This document shows positions 8,020 to 15,183 of a DNA stretch of 34,803 nt, in pieces. Origin of the DNA: a virus; the IMG/VR virus record IMGVR_UViG_3300032326_000196, positions 1 through 34,803 of that record, one strand, 5' to 3'. Below the pieces are notes generated by a model, which saw nothing but the letters and a program-made list of their open reading frames with translations, was not told the origin of the DNA and did no database searches. A program made the translations under genes and the position numbers. Numbering within the stretch: the stretch's first letter is position 1; every line of letters begins with the position of its first letter.

Positions 8020-8475
8020 TCAGGCATCGTTTGCCTCGTTTTGGCCGCTAGAACGGCCCGCAAGCCGCATCGCATCAGCTGCGCTCATCGTTTCTTCGTG
8101 ATGGGACACCGTGTCGCGAAGATCTTGCAGCATCAGCGCGAGTTGGGGGAAGATAGCTTTGATGGCCTTCTGGTCTTGAGACCATTGCCAATGGAGCGCC
8201 TGCCGTGTCAGTCCACGACCCTTGACCTGCTCCTCGTAGCTCGCGACCACAGCTCCCACCTGACCACAGCCGACGTGCAGAACCGTGCGATACGCACTCG
8301 GTGACAGGTCGGCTATGGTCGCCAGCCGGCGGACTAGTGCAGCTCCCTCGCTGTGCTTGACCTCGTCCAGCTCAATCAGCCGCTCGCAGATCTCGGACAA
8401 GAGCTTCGCGGCCTCGCTGGTCGCAGCCGCAGACGGTCGGTTGATAGGCGTGCGCCCCAGCGAGTACGTTATCAC
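8020..8475 (-). CDS. Putative HTH DNA-binding protein
   Basis: 151 residues starting at GTG 8473-8475 behind a strong site (GGAGGGG, 6 nt away). The middle (ATIADLSPSAYRTVLH) and especially GRGLTRQALHWQWSQDQKAI look like helix-turn-helix segments, the second with the R-Q-A-(V/L)-H pattern seen in sigma-like and Nu1-like HTHs. It is the last gene before the packaging block, where lambda-like phages place late regulators, so a role in late transcription is possible. No family is recognised with confidence. Confidence 0.72.
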   Translation of the reverse strand: MITYSLGRTPINRPSAAATSEAAKLLSEICERLIELDEVKHSEGAALVRRLATIADLSPSAYRTVLHVGCGQVGAVVASYEEQVKGRGLTRQALHWQWSQDQKAIKAIFPQLALMLQDLRDTVSHHEETMSAADAMRLAGRSSGQNEANDA

Positions 8476-8476
8476 G

Positions 8477-8725
8477 TCAGAGCCCCTCCGATGGGTTGAG
8501 GATCAGCTTTTCGTCGTCCTCGGTGAGCTGGATCGCGTCCAGGCCCTCCATAGGCAACACGCCCATCTGGTCGCGTGCCTGCACCATCTCGATGATCTTC
8601 GCGAGCCGCTTGAGCCGCTCGTTGTATTCTCCCACCACCGCCTTCTTGTGCGCCTCGAGTTGCGTGATGGCGCGCAATGCGCGAGCCGTCAGTCGTAGCG
8701 CTTCCAGTTCTTTGCTGTCTGACAC
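8477..8725 (-). CDS. Small helical hypothetical protein
   Basis: 82 residues starting at GTG 8723-8725 with AAGGAG 9 nt upstream. Almost entirely predicted helix (LEALRLTARALRAITQLEAH, then EYNERLKRLAKIIEMVQ), likely a coiled coil, with a short acidic C-terminus. It ends 1 nt before the next gene. Function unknown. Confidence 0.75.
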   Translation of the reverse strand: MSDSKELEALRLTARALRAITQLEAHKKAVVGEYNERLKRLAKIIEMVQARDQMGVLPMEGLDAIQLTEDDEKLILNPSEGL

Positions 8726-8865
8726 GTCTTGATCTCCTTTTTGAGCTTAGCAGTAAGCCTGATATGCTTCTGCCACGCATGGTTACTTACGAGTTTAGGT
8801 TTGCCTGCCACAAATTCTGTCCAGCGCAGATCGTGCGCGTAGTCAATGACATAATACGTTCTGGC
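8689..8865 (-). other. Open frame directly after the helicase-loader stop
   Basis: The 140 bases between loader and next gene stay open in the loader frame for 58 codons past its TGA (8866-8868). The deduced peptide (YVIDYAHDLRWTEFV..., then HAWQKHIRLTAKLKKEIK) looks protein-like. It has no ATG, and the first GTG would leave only ~40 residues. It could be a small gene with a rare start, a UGA read-through extension or chance. Confidence 0.25.
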
Positions 8866-9681
8866 TCAAAACATCACAGGTTCGCATGACTCAGCAATGC
8901 GCCGGCGGATGTCGACGCCCAGCACCGAGTCACCGAAGCGAGCCTCGAAGTCAGCGCCGCCGTACCGCGTGGTGATGACCATCGGTCGCCGGTTAGCGTA
9001 CCGCGAGTCGATCAGCTCCCACAGGAGCGCAGCCACGCTGGCAGTCAGCTTCTCCTTGCCGAGATCATCGATGAGCAGAACTCGGCAATGCGTCAGGTGC
9101 TTGATCGACTTGATGTCCCGCGCGGCCTCGCTGAGTTGGCGCTGAAGCTCCACGGCAGTCACAAAAACGCAGCCATATTCGCGACGTTCCAGCTCGCGCG
9201 CAAGCGCCCACATCGCCGTCGTCTTGCCAGCGCCAGACAGCCCGGTAATGACCAGACCCTTGCCGTTCTGTGACGGAACGTACTGCGTGACGTGGTCGTA
9301 GCCTTTGCGCCGCACCGTGTCCGGTACGTTGTCGACCAGCTCCTTGTACAGCGCAGGACAGTTTTCGTCCCACCACGGCGTGCGTGAGGTGACCTGCTGC
9401 TCATTGGCCGTGCGCGAGTAGTGCGCGTCACGAATCGGCGTGCAGTCGTCACAGCAGCCGTAGACGAACACCGTCTCGACGCCGAGAATCTCAAACACTC
9501 CGCGCGAGATCGGCAGACGGTTGCCGCAAATCTTGCACTGGCCTTCTGCCCAGGTTGCGGATCCGTCGCCCCACTTGCGCGCAAGACGGCGCTCCATGTC
9601 GCTGCGGAACTCGGCCTTCGGTTCGATACTGATGCCTACGGCGTCGTAGACGGCTAATGCCTCGTAGTCGGTGTGGCTCAT
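8866..9681 (-). CDS. DnaC-like helicase loader ATPase
   Basis: 271 residues. The ATG at 9679-9681 has GGGAGGG 9 nt upstream. The N-terminal part has a zinc-finger pattern, C49-x2-C52 and C76/C77-x2-C80, as in phage DnaC/IstB-type loaders. Walker A is GLSGAGKTT (147-155) and Walker B is VLLIDDLGKE with D205/D206; a sensor-1-like region (MVITTRYGG) and arginine-rich end (VDIRRRIAE) follow. Such proteins place the replicative helicase on phage origin DNA. It follows the initiator gene with a 2-nt gap, as P follows O in lambda, although the sequence is AAA+ DnaC-like rather than P-like. No phage helicase gene is visible, so the host helicase is the likely partner. Confidence 0.92.
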   Translation of the reverse strand: MSHTDYEALAVYDAVGISIEPKAEFRSDMERRLARKWGDGSATWAEGQCKICGNRLPISRGVFEILGVETVFVYGCCDDCTPIRDAHYSRTANEQQVTSRTPWWDENCPALYKELVDNVPDTVRRKGYDHVTQYVPSQNGKGLVITGLSGAGKTTAMWALARELERREYGCVFVTAVELQRQLSEAARDIKSIKHLTHCRVLLIDDLGKEKLTASVAALLWELIDSRYANRRPMVITTRYGGADFEARFGDSVLGVDIRRRIAESCEPVMF

Positions 9682-9683
9682 GG

Positions 9684-10487
9684 TCAAAACCCTCCCTTTT
9701 CCCAAGCAAACTGACCGCCAGCGGCAGCACGTTCCCGGCTGACTTGGTCGGCCCCAGTCGTGGCGCGTGGCTTGGCAGCAGCGCAGACCGCCCAATGCTT
9801 CGACAAGGCAGTCGGCGTCAGCGCAGCGCCATCGAAATGCGTGCGGTAGTTCGCAGCGCGGCGGCGGACCTCGTCAGGCGTTACGTCGGGACTGACCACA
9901 ACGATCTCGGCGCGTGCAGCGATGGCCGGTCCCCATTGCGTAACCTCCTCCGGCTTGCCGCCTCCGACCGTTGCCAGCGCATCGAGCAGCTCATTGCGTG
10001 CGCGCGGCGCGCCGACAGGCGCAAAGGATTGGTTATCCTTCCTATTCCTTTTCTCTTCCTTTTCTTTTCTTTTCTTTTCGTTGCGGCACTCCTGCCAGGA
10101 GTCCTTCAAGGAGTCCTTCAAGCTATCCTCAAGCATAGCTTGCGGCTTAGCTTCAACCCTAGCTTTAGCAGAGCTTAAACCACCCTTGCGGCCTCCCTTG
10201 CGTTTAGCTTCAAGCTGAGCTTGAGCGGTGTTCGGATAAGACCACACAATCAGGTCTTCTCCTTCCCAAGACAAAAGCGGCGCCGAGGCGTCCACTTCGG
10301 CCAATGTCACACCGCACAATTGCTGCCATTGTCGGTCCTTCCATGCCTTGGCGCCAGCGAGCGTGCCGCCGTTTTCTTGGTCAGCGCAGTAGGCCAGCAC
10401 ACAGAACCAAGTTGCGCGCGCGACTGGATCGCAGCCGAGAAACTCAGGCGCGCGAATGTTAGGAATGTAAATGTTGAGCCAATTCAT
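9684..10487 (-). CDS. Replication initiator / replisome organiser, O-like
   Basis: 267 residues. ATG 10485-10487 overlaps the previous stop as ATGA. The N-terminal ~110 residues (MNWLNIYIPNIRAPEFLG..., ATWFCVLAYCADQENGG, QQLCGVTLAEV) look like the winged-helix domain of phage replisome organisers. The centre is very lysine-rich (KRKEKEEKRNRK) and contains repeated SLKD units. The C-terminal region (PDEVRRRAANYRTHF, LTPTALSKHW) resembles DnaD/primosome-type helicase-interaction segments. It sits immediately before the helicase loader. The repeat-bearing centre may itself be the origin. Confidence 0.83.
   Translation of the reverse strand: MNWLNIYIPNIRAPEFLGCDPVARATWFCVLAYCADQENGGTLAGAKAWKDRQWQQLCGVTLAEVDASAPLLSWEGEDLIVWSYPNTAQAQLEAKRKGGRKGGLSSAKARVEAKPQAMLEDSLKDSLKDSWQECRNEKKRKEKEEKRNRKDNQSFAPVGAPRARNELLDALATVGGGKPEEVTQWGPAIAARAEIVVVSPDVTPDEVRRRAANYRTHFDGAALTPTALSKHWAVCAAAKPRATTGADQVSRERAAAGGQFAWEKGGF
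10037..10222. other. Candidate replication origin inside the initiator gene
   Basis: On plus, AGCTT recurs at 10137, 10149, 10161 and 10172, then 10206 and 10218, mostly 12 bp apart. A perfect 10-mer TTAGCTTCAA lies at 10147 and 10204, and a perfect 12-bp tandem repeat AGGAGTCCTTCA at 10097-10120. Next to them is an A/T-rich pyrimidine tract (about 10037-10079). Iterons beside an AT-rich segment within the initiator gene are how lambda ori is built. Confidence 0.55.
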
Positions 10488-10993
10488 TGCTTTTCGGGTT
10501 GTCGGGTTGTTTCGTAGCCATGCGGCGCGACCTCGCGGAACTTGGACAGCGGAATCAGGATCAGCGGCTCTATGTTCGATCGGCTGTCGGTGCCTCGCGA
10601 GTGGCATCCGCCGATGCGGATGAAGTGCGCGTCGACGGTTCGCACGTCCACCCAAGCGGTCCAGTCAGACCACTGCGAAACGTAAATCGGAGGAACGCCC
10701 ATTCCCTCGCCGGCGAGAAGCAGCGCGAGCCACTTTCGCAGACTGAGCAAAACGGTGTCGAACTTCCGCGAGTGCATTCGATGGATCTTGAGTTCGCCAA
10801 CGCCGACAATTCGGTCGTTCCGATTAAAGACCCAGTCGATTGCAGCCAAGCGCGCCATCGGATGCGCCTGACAAGAGAAGTGCGCCTCGACCAGCTTTGC
10901 GATTGCTGCTTCGTTCGCGTCGTCTTCGGCAGTCTTGAAGATCAGGCTTCCGTCGATGTGGGTTTGTGGCTTGCGATCGTAGAAGCTATTCAT
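10484..10993 (-). CDS. PD-(D/E)XK nuclease-like protein
   Basis: 169 residues. The core (AAIDWVFNRNDRIVGVGELKI) carries D53, then E67-L-K69, the order expected of PD-(D/E)XK nucleases, followed by a helix with K/R residues (HSRKFDTVLLSLRKW). The C-terminal strands (IYVSQWSD, WVDVRT) fit the same fold. It lies between a winged-helix gene and the replication initiator, with ATGA overlaps on both sides, so a role in phage DNA processing is likely. Substrate unknown. Confidence 0.7.
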   Translation of the reverse strand: MNSFYDRKPQTHIDGSLIFKTAEDDANEAAIAKLVEAHFSCQAHPMARLAAIDWVFNRNDRIVGVGELKIHRMHSRKFDTVLLSLRKWLALLLAGEGMGVPPIYVSQWSDWTAWVDVRTVDAHFIRIGGCHSRGTDSRSNIEPLILIPLSKFREVAPHGYETTRQPEKQ

Positions 10994-11253
10994 GCTCCCT
11001 CCTTTCGCAGCCGATAAAACGAATGCACCTTGCCAGCCCGTCGAACGCTCGTCTGCTCTATGTCGTACCCGCGCTTTCGCAGATCAGCCACGCGCGAATG
11101 TACCGCGTAGCCGCCCGAGATCGCGACGAGCTGCGGCAGTGTGACCCAGCCGTCAGCTACGGCGCATTCCGTTGAAGCGCGAAGCAGAGCATCAAAGATC
11201 CGGTCAGCTTGAGATACGCCAGCGCCTGACCGTTCGTAGGTCGTCTGGTTCAT
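10990..11253 (-). CDS. Winged-helix DNA-binding protein
   Basis: 87 residues. The pattern DGWVTLPQLVAISGGYAVHSRVADLRKRGYDIEQ is a winged helix with a recognition helix (AVHSRVADLRKRG) and wing (VRRAGKVHSFYRL). Such small proteins are common in phage early regions. ATGA overlaps with both neighbours. Regulator or replication accessory role is inference. Confidence 0.78.
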   Translation of the reverse strand: MNQTTYERSGAGVSQADRIFDALLRASTECAVADGWVTLPQLVAISGGYAVHSRVADLRKRGYDIEQTSVRRAGKVHSFYRLRKEGA

Positions 11254-11642
11254 GGCTGGCGCTCCTTAGTCATCGCGCCTCTCATAATCACACGAACATC
11301 CAAGATGAAGTTGTCAGGCTTGTACTTGAACATGATTGCTTCGATGTTCCCATTCATCCAGTCGAGGATTTCTTTATCTTCCCGCAGCGCGGAGTTTTGG
11401 TTCACAAGTACGCTTATCTCATCCCAACTGACTTTCATCTTTTCACGCAATGCCGCGTTCTCGCGTTCAAGCTGTTCGATCCTCCCTTGCAACGAGTATT
11501 CACGCTCGCTGCCCTTAGCGTTGAGCGTGCATTGCTCTTTCACCTCTGCCCGCAACTCGGCGTTTTCGGTTTCGAGGTTGCGGATACGCCGTGCAGCCGC
11601 ATCGGGATTAGCCTTCGCCCATTGCCAAGATGTGCTGCTCAT
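11250..11642 (-). CDS. Coiled-coil hypothetical protein
   Basis: 130 residues. ATG 11640-11642 lies behind AGGAGGG (8-nt spacing); an upstream in-frame ATG at 11702 would overlap the previous gene. Residues ~20-85 are strongly heptad-like (RRIRNLETENAELRAEV, RIEQLERENAALREKM). The end (KPDNFILDVRVIMRG) may be a strand. Function unknown. Confidence 0.75.
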   Translation of the reverse strand: MSSTSWQWAKANPDAAARRIRNLETENAELRAEVKEQCTLNAKGSEREYSLQGRIEQLERENAALREKMKVSWDEISVLVNQNSALREDKEILDWMNGNIEAIMFKYKPDNFILDVRVIMRGAMTKERQP

Positions 11643-11788
11643 AGCTGGCCCTCCTTTTTCCGCACCGCCGCCTGAGCAGCCTCGATCTGCTGCACGCTGC
11701 ACTGTTCTTCCAGCGCAACGATGTACTCAGTAAGCTGCGCAATCAGTTTCCGGTAATGACTCGGAAAGTCGTTCGTCGGCTCAATCAC
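11639..11788 (-). CDS. Small 49-residue helical protein
   Basis: Starts at GTG 11786-11788 overlapping the resolvase stop, and ends at TGA 11639-11641 overlapping the next ATG. The peptide (DFPSHYRKLIAQLTEYIVAL, EEQCSVQQIEAAQAAVRKK) is helical and charged. It exactly fills the space between two genes and carries the ribosome site for the next one in its last codons. Function unknown. Confidence 0.68.
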   Translation of the reverse strand: MIEPTNDFPSHYRKLIAQLTEYIVALEEQCSVQQIEAAQAAVRKKEGQL

Positions 11789-12246
11789 AGCGCACCTCCT
11801 TGCCGCTGCGCATAATCCAGCAGCAACAGCGCATCACAGTTGTCGAGCGTCACGCGCAGACCAGACGCAGCAAACCGCCGCGCAGCCTCGTCCCGCAGCG
11901 CACGCTTGCGTTCCGGTCCCTTCAGCGACGATCCGGCCAGACCCTTCTGCCACGTCTGCGGCCTGACCAGCAGAGTGCGCACCTCGAGCGCCGCAAGTAG
12001 TCCAAGCCAGAAACCAAAGTTCTGGCCAAACTTAAACATAGCAGACCCAGGCTGCGGCTTGCCGACGTATCCGCCGACCTGCTCGACATAGGCGACGGCC
12101 CGTTCAGCGCCGGAGATAGCATCGCGCAGCGCGTCGAGTGGCGGCGTTGTCTTTGTCAGATGCACGACGACCGCTGGACTGCCCGCAGGCTGGAACGCAA
12201 GCGCACCGTTAGCGCCGGGATCGATTGCAATGTAGCGCGTGCTCAT
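11785..12246 (-). CDS. RuvC-like Holliday junction resolvase
   Basis: 153 residues with an RNase H-like fold: IAIDPGANGALAF with D9, AYVEQVGGY with E55, and the C-terminal helix DNCDALLLLDYA (D135, D138, D144) matching the acidic cluster of RuvC family resolvases. It would cut branched phage DNA formed during replication or recombination before packaging. The gene starts within the last base of the SSB-like stop. Specificity (Holliday junctions or general branches) cannot be read from sequence. Confidence 0.88.
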   Translation of the reverse strand: MSTRYIAIDPGANGALAFQPAGSPAVVVHLTKTTPPLDALRDAISGAERAVAYVEQVGGYVGKPQPGSAMFKFGQNFGFWLGLLAALEVRTLLVRPQTWQKGLAGSSLKGPERKRALRDEAARRFAASGLRVTLDNCDALLLLDYAQRQGGAL

Positions 12247-12536
12247 CAGAATGGCACTCCTTCCGTGTCGTCTAACCGCGCGACCTGCACGACCTTTGGC
12301 TGTGGAGCCGGCGGCGCATAGGACGCACCGGGAGCTGCATCTTTGCGTTCGGCTTTGCCTCGGATGTATTTGCTGCCCGCGTTCTGACCGTTCTTGACCT
12401 CGGCAATCCAGCCGCTCAAGCGGTACTGCGTGCCGCCGATCGTGATCTCGCCCTTGTAGTCGGGTCGTTTCGGATTGTCCGCCTTGTCATTCCTGAAAAG
12501 GCGAAACGTTAGTTCGTTGTCGAATTGGTTGTTCAT
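12246..12536 (-). CDS. SSB-like protein with acidic C-terminal tip
   Basis: 96 residues. The N-terminal half (LFRNDKADNPKRPDYKGEI, YRLSGWIAEVKNGQNAGSKY) resembles the small OB-like phage proteins related to DUF736. The tail is disordered and proline-rich, ending RLDDTEGVPF. That matches the acidic-then-PF tip of bacterial SSB, which recruits other DNA enzymes. Context between exonuclease and resolvase supports ssDNA binding. Confidence 0.72.
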   Translation of the reverse strand: MNNQFDNELTFRLFRNDKADNPKRPDYKGEITIGGTQYRLSGWIAEVKNGQNAGSKYIRGKAERKDAAPGASYAPPAPQPKVVQVARLDDTEGVPF

Positions 12537-12922
12537 TGGTTGATCTCCTTGATGCGAATGCCGCCGACTGCCTTACCGCCGAACCGCACGTCGGGATCGT
12601 GGTAAAGGTAAATGGTCTGACCGCGCCAGGTCTGCGTGTTCGCGCCGAACATACGAACCAGCGCGCGTCGATTGGCTGACGTGCGCAGGACAAGTTGCTT
12701 CGCCTTGCCTCGAAACTTGAGCGCCGGAACGTTGCGTTCCTTGCGACCCTTGTCGAACGCGACTTCGTCATAAAGCAGCACGTCCTCGATCTCTGCCGGA
12801 ACGTCACCGAGTCCGACCAGATCTTCCGACGCAAGCCAAGGCGAGGTTCGCAGCATACCTGAAAGGCCGGTGAATGACTTTGGCTCGCTCTTGGCTGGAC
12901 TCAACTGGTCGTCGGTACTCAT
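12533..12922 (-). CDS. Phage protein of unknown function, recombination block
   Basis: 129 residues. The C-terminal domain (LKFRGKAKQLVLRTSANRRAL, then TWRGQTIYLYHDPDV, then GGKAVGGIRI) matches a small beta domain I recall in many phages near SSB or recombinase genes, where the strand pattern ends in GGK..GIRI. The N-terminal half is variable. It sits between a DUF-type gene and the SSB-like gene with ATGA overlaps. No recombinase of the RecT or Beta type is seen elsewhere, so a role in strand annealing is possible but unproved. Confidence 0.72.
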   Translation of the reverse strand: MSTDDQLSPAKSEPKSFTGLSGMLRTSPWLASEDLVGLGDVPAEIEDVLLYDEVAFDKGRKERNVPALKFRGKAKQLVLRTSANRRALVRMFGANTQTWRGQTIYLYHDPDVRFGGKAVGGIRIKEINQ

Positions 12923-13215
12923 GACTGGTCCTCTTTGATCTTCGCGCGTTCGGCCAGCATAGCGTCGGCCAATTCATAAGCTTCCTCAGCCACACAGGCT
13001 AACCGTCCGCGACTGTGATCTTCATTCTCCCCAGCGAGGCCGTCAAACGCCTCTTGTGCGATCAAGGGCAACCCTTCGCTGCGATAGCCTGCGAGGATCT
13101 GCGGCATCGCCGCCGCCGCGAAGTAGTCGCGCAGGGCCATGCCCGGAAGCGGATAAACTGAGCCGTGTTCCCACGAGACCGGAAACGCGGGACCGCCGTC
13201 TTTGAATGTTTTCAT
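12919..13215 (-). CDS. Hypothetical protein, tandem paralog 2
   Basis: 98 residues in a small phage family recognisable by MKTFKDGGPAFPV, MALRDYFAAAAMPQILAG and AYELADAMLAERAK. It is a paralog of the gene just upstream (13212-13451), sharing all three blocks. Function unknown. The family is common in phage early regions. Confidence 0.82.
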   Translation of the reverse strand: MKTFKDGGPAFPVSWEHGSVYPLPGMALRDYFAAAAMPQILAGYRSEGLPLIAQEAFDGLAGENEDHSRGRLACVAEEAYELADAMLAERAKIKEDQS

Positions 13216-13451
13216 GCAGCACCCCCATTCGTCTTGGCGCGTTCGGCCGGCATGGCGTCGGCAATGTCATAACAGTTCGCGTCCAAAGTCTGGACGTGGA
13301 TTTTGTGGCCCTGCGCCGCGTCAATAGACGCCAAGATGCCCTGCATCTCCGCCGCCGCGAAGTAATCGCGGAGGGCATCGGGAAGGGAATAAGCCGAACC
13401 GTGGTCCGTTGTGACCGGAAACGCCGGCCCTGCGTCTGTTAATGTTTTCAT
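13212..13451 (-). CDS. Hypothetical protein, tandem paralog 1
   Basis: 79 residues with MKTLTDAGPAFPV, ALRDYFAAAEMQGILAS and YDIADAMPAERAK, the same three blocks as the downstream gene but with a shorter middle. ATGA overlaps both neighbours. Probably a tandem duplication, now diverged. Confidence 0.8.
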   Translation of the reverse strand: MKTLTDAGPAFPVTTDHGSAYSLPDALRDYFAAAEMQGILASIDAAQGHKIHVQTLDANCYDIADAMPAERAKTNGGAA

Positions 13452-14344
13452 GCGGTGGTCCCCTTCGTCAAACCCTCAAGCGCGGTCTCGTCGACGTAAA
13501 CCCATTTAGGTAGGTCGATCGTGTTCATAAGTCCGACATCCTTGTCGTGGTAATCCGGCCAACGTCCAGTTGTTCGGCACCCAGCCAGCGTCTCAAGCAG
13601 CTTGTCGATTTCCTCGTCTGCGTAATCAATCGCCGCCTCGTCCAACTTCCAGACGTTCACGCGCGGGATCGGATCGGCTTCAATTGCGACGAACCAGAAC
13701 TCAAACCGCACGTTCTTGTCGATGAACTGAGCGATCAAGCGACGATACCACGCTGCCTGCCGGTGGTAGCCGCGTTGCAGGATCGTCTTGCTAAAGGCAG
13801 ACAGCCGCGCGTCCTGCGTGGTCTTCACGTCGATGACCTGCACGCGATCTCCTCGGAAGTTCACCGCGTCCATGCGACCCTTGCCCCAAGCCGCTCCGGT
13901 CTGAGATGCGCCGAAAACAGACAGCTCCTTGTGCGCTCCCTTCAGTAGATGCGCGACAGTTTCGTGCGCGAGTGCGTGCCGAACAGCACATTCAAGCGCG
14001 TCTGCCTCATCAGCCGAGAAGATGGTTTCGCCAGCGTGGCGAGCCATCCACTCCTTGCACTCCTTGGCGGCACCGTGCCACGGCTTGTCCTCGGGACCGT
14101 AGGTCTCAGGCTTGATGACGTACCGCGTCTGACCTTCCAGCAGCAGCGAGTGCAGCGCGCGCCCGAACGACATCGCGGAGGAGTCCTGCCGCTCGACGTG
14201 CTTAAAGAGCGCAGGTGACTCGGCAAATCGGTTTAGGTCAGACTGCGTCAGTCCAGGCGCTGCACGGTAAGCTTCATCAGTCATGCCGGCGACTGCGCAG
14301 GAGGTGTGAGGCTGCCATGCGCTAGGCGTTGTAAGCGTAATCAC
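13448..14344 (-). CDS. RecE/exodeoxyribonuclease VIII-like PD-(D/E)XK exonuclease
   Basis: 298 residues starting at GTG 14342-14344, overlapping the previous TGA. Motifs of the RecE-like exonuclease family are in order: LTQSDLNRFAESPALFKH, GRALHSLLLE (H65), HKELSVF (E140), GKGRMDAV (D159), QVIDVKTT (D172, K174), then QRGYHRQAAWY (Q190, Y193, Q196, Y200). These enzymes resect double-stranded ends to make 3' single strands for annealing. It heads the recombination cluster and is followed by SSB-like and RuvC-like genes. An in-frame ATG at codon 21 is an alternative start that would keep all motifs. Confidence 0.88.
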   Translation of the reverse strand: MITLTTPSAWQPHTSCAVAGMTDEAYRAAPGLTQSDLNRFAESPALFKHVERQDSSAMSFGRALHSLLLEGQTRYVIKPETYGPEDKPWHGAAKECKEWMARHAGETIFSADEADALECAVRHALAHETVAHLLKGAHKELSVFGASQTGAAWGKGRMDAVNFRGDRVQVIDVKTTQDARLSAFSKTILQRGYHRQAAWYRRLIAQFIDKNVRFEFWFVAIEADPIPRVNVWKLDEAAIDYADEEIDKLLETLAGCRTTGRWPDYHDKDVGLMNTIDLPKWVYVDETALEGLTKGTTA

Positions 14345-14643
14345 AGCGCACCACCTTCCAGCGCCTCGGCCTGCGCAACGAGCTTTGCAGCGCGCTCGCG
14401 CAGCTCATCGGCTGACCGAGTCGACAGATGCTCGATAGCCTCGGCTGGCGTGTCGCAGTAAGTGCTTGCCAAGTGCTCCTTGCCAACGGCGATGCCGACT
14501 CCGAAGAAGACCTTGTTGTCGCCCCAGTATGCAACGGTGACCGAGTGGTGGCTCGCACCGGGAAAAGCGTTCTGTAGCTGACTCATAACCGGAGCAAGGA
14601 GAACGCGAGCCTGCTCCGCGGTTGTTGTGTTGTTGTGTTCCAT
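14341..14643 (-). CDS. Hypothetical protein upstream of the exonuclease
   Basis: 100 residues from ATG 14641-14643 (MEHNNTTTAEQARVLLAP). A longer form from 14766 adds 41 residues but overlaps the HTH gene by 103 nt. The sequence alternates strands and helices (HSVTVAYWGDNKVFFGVGIA, then EHLSTRSADELRERAAKLV). TGA overlaps the exonuclease GTG. Family not recognised. Confidence 0.7.
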   Translation of the reverse strand: MEHNNTTTAEQARVLLAPVMSQLQNAFPGASHHSVTVAYWGDNKVFFGVGIAVGKEHLASTYCDTPAEAIEHLSTRSADELRERAAKLVAQAEALEGGAL

Positions 14644-14663
14644 AACGGAAAGTTTAATCCGAG

Positions 14664-15047
14664 CTACTCGGTATGCGGCACGCTGACGCGCTGCGCGGAT
14701 GAGCTGGTCGCACCTTTCAGGAGTGAGAGTTTCAAAGCGTGCTCGATCTGTGTGCGCCTCTGCCATACTAGACCATAGGAGATGCCGAGTTGAGCAGCCA
14801 GGCTGCGCGTGGTCTGCTTAGTCTCAATCGCCTTTCCGACTGCCGCGATCTCCTCTGCCGTCCAGACCCGCTGCACGGTTCCCGGCTTGCGCTTGCTTGG
14901 CTTGACCTGCGGCTGCTCCTTGGTCTTTGGCGCTTGGCTGGCCGAAGGCGCGACGTGCCTCGACTGCTCGCGCTCCCACTTGGAAAACGCTTTTTCGAGG
15001 AACCGGACGCAGCTCGCTGCTTCCTGACCCGTGACGTGAAGTGACAT
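14664..15047 (-). CDS. Putative HTH (Myb/SANT-like) DNA-binding protein
   Basis: 127 residues. The N-terminal 35 residues (EAASCVRFLEKAFSKWEREQ) are followed by a basic, proline-rich linker (KPSKRKPGTVQ). An HTH follows at ~62-105: VWTAEEIAAVGKAIETKQTTRSLAAQLGISYGLVWQRRTQI. The W-T-x-E-E opening and R-S-x-A-x-x-L-G helix fit a homeodomain-like or resolvase-type HTH. No clear ribosome site precedes the ATG. It overlaps the C-terminal half of the frame at 14824-15183. Confidence 0.7.
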   Translation of the reverse strand: MSLHVTGQEAASCVRFLEKAFSKWEREQSRHVAPSASQAPKTKEQPQVKPSKRKPGTVQRVWTAEEIAAVGKAIETKQTTRSLAAQLGISYGLVWQRRTQIEHALKLSLLKGATSSSAQRVSVPHTE

Positions 15048-15183
15048 GAATGGGATCTGCGTAGAGGTAGAACCGACGTTTGCGCCAGCGCTGATACTCG
15101 CGACGTGCGAGAACGAGGACGATGACCGAACCGGCGAGACTAAGTCCGCCGAGGATCGTAGCGCAGAGCGTCAGCGCATTCAC
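14824..15183 (-). CDS. Small membrane protein overlapping the HTH gene
   Basis: Starts at GTG 15181-15183, sharing GTGA with the previous stop. Residues ~2-26 (LTLCATILGGLSLAGSVIVLVLA) form one transmembrane helix followed by a basic stretch (RREYQRWRKRR). These first ~45 codons fill a gap that otherwise has no gene. The remaining ~75 codons overlap the HTH gene in another frame and are low-complexity. A lysis-accessory role is possible given the nearby lytic enzyme, but not shown. Confidence 0.45.
   Translation of the reverse strand: MNALTLCATILGGLSLAGSVIVLVLARREYQRWRKRRFYLYADPIHVTSRHGSGSSELRPVPRKSVFQVGARAVEARRAFGQPSAKDQGAAAGQAKQAQAGNRAAGLDGRGDRGSRKGD

Noticed and set aside
7848-8075. 75-codon minus-strand open frame in the small-terminase upstream gap
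   Set aside because: Composition is unlike a protein (Cys/Arg/Gly-rich), it overlaps the end of the gene at 8020-8475 and crosses the C-tract region; left as noncoding.
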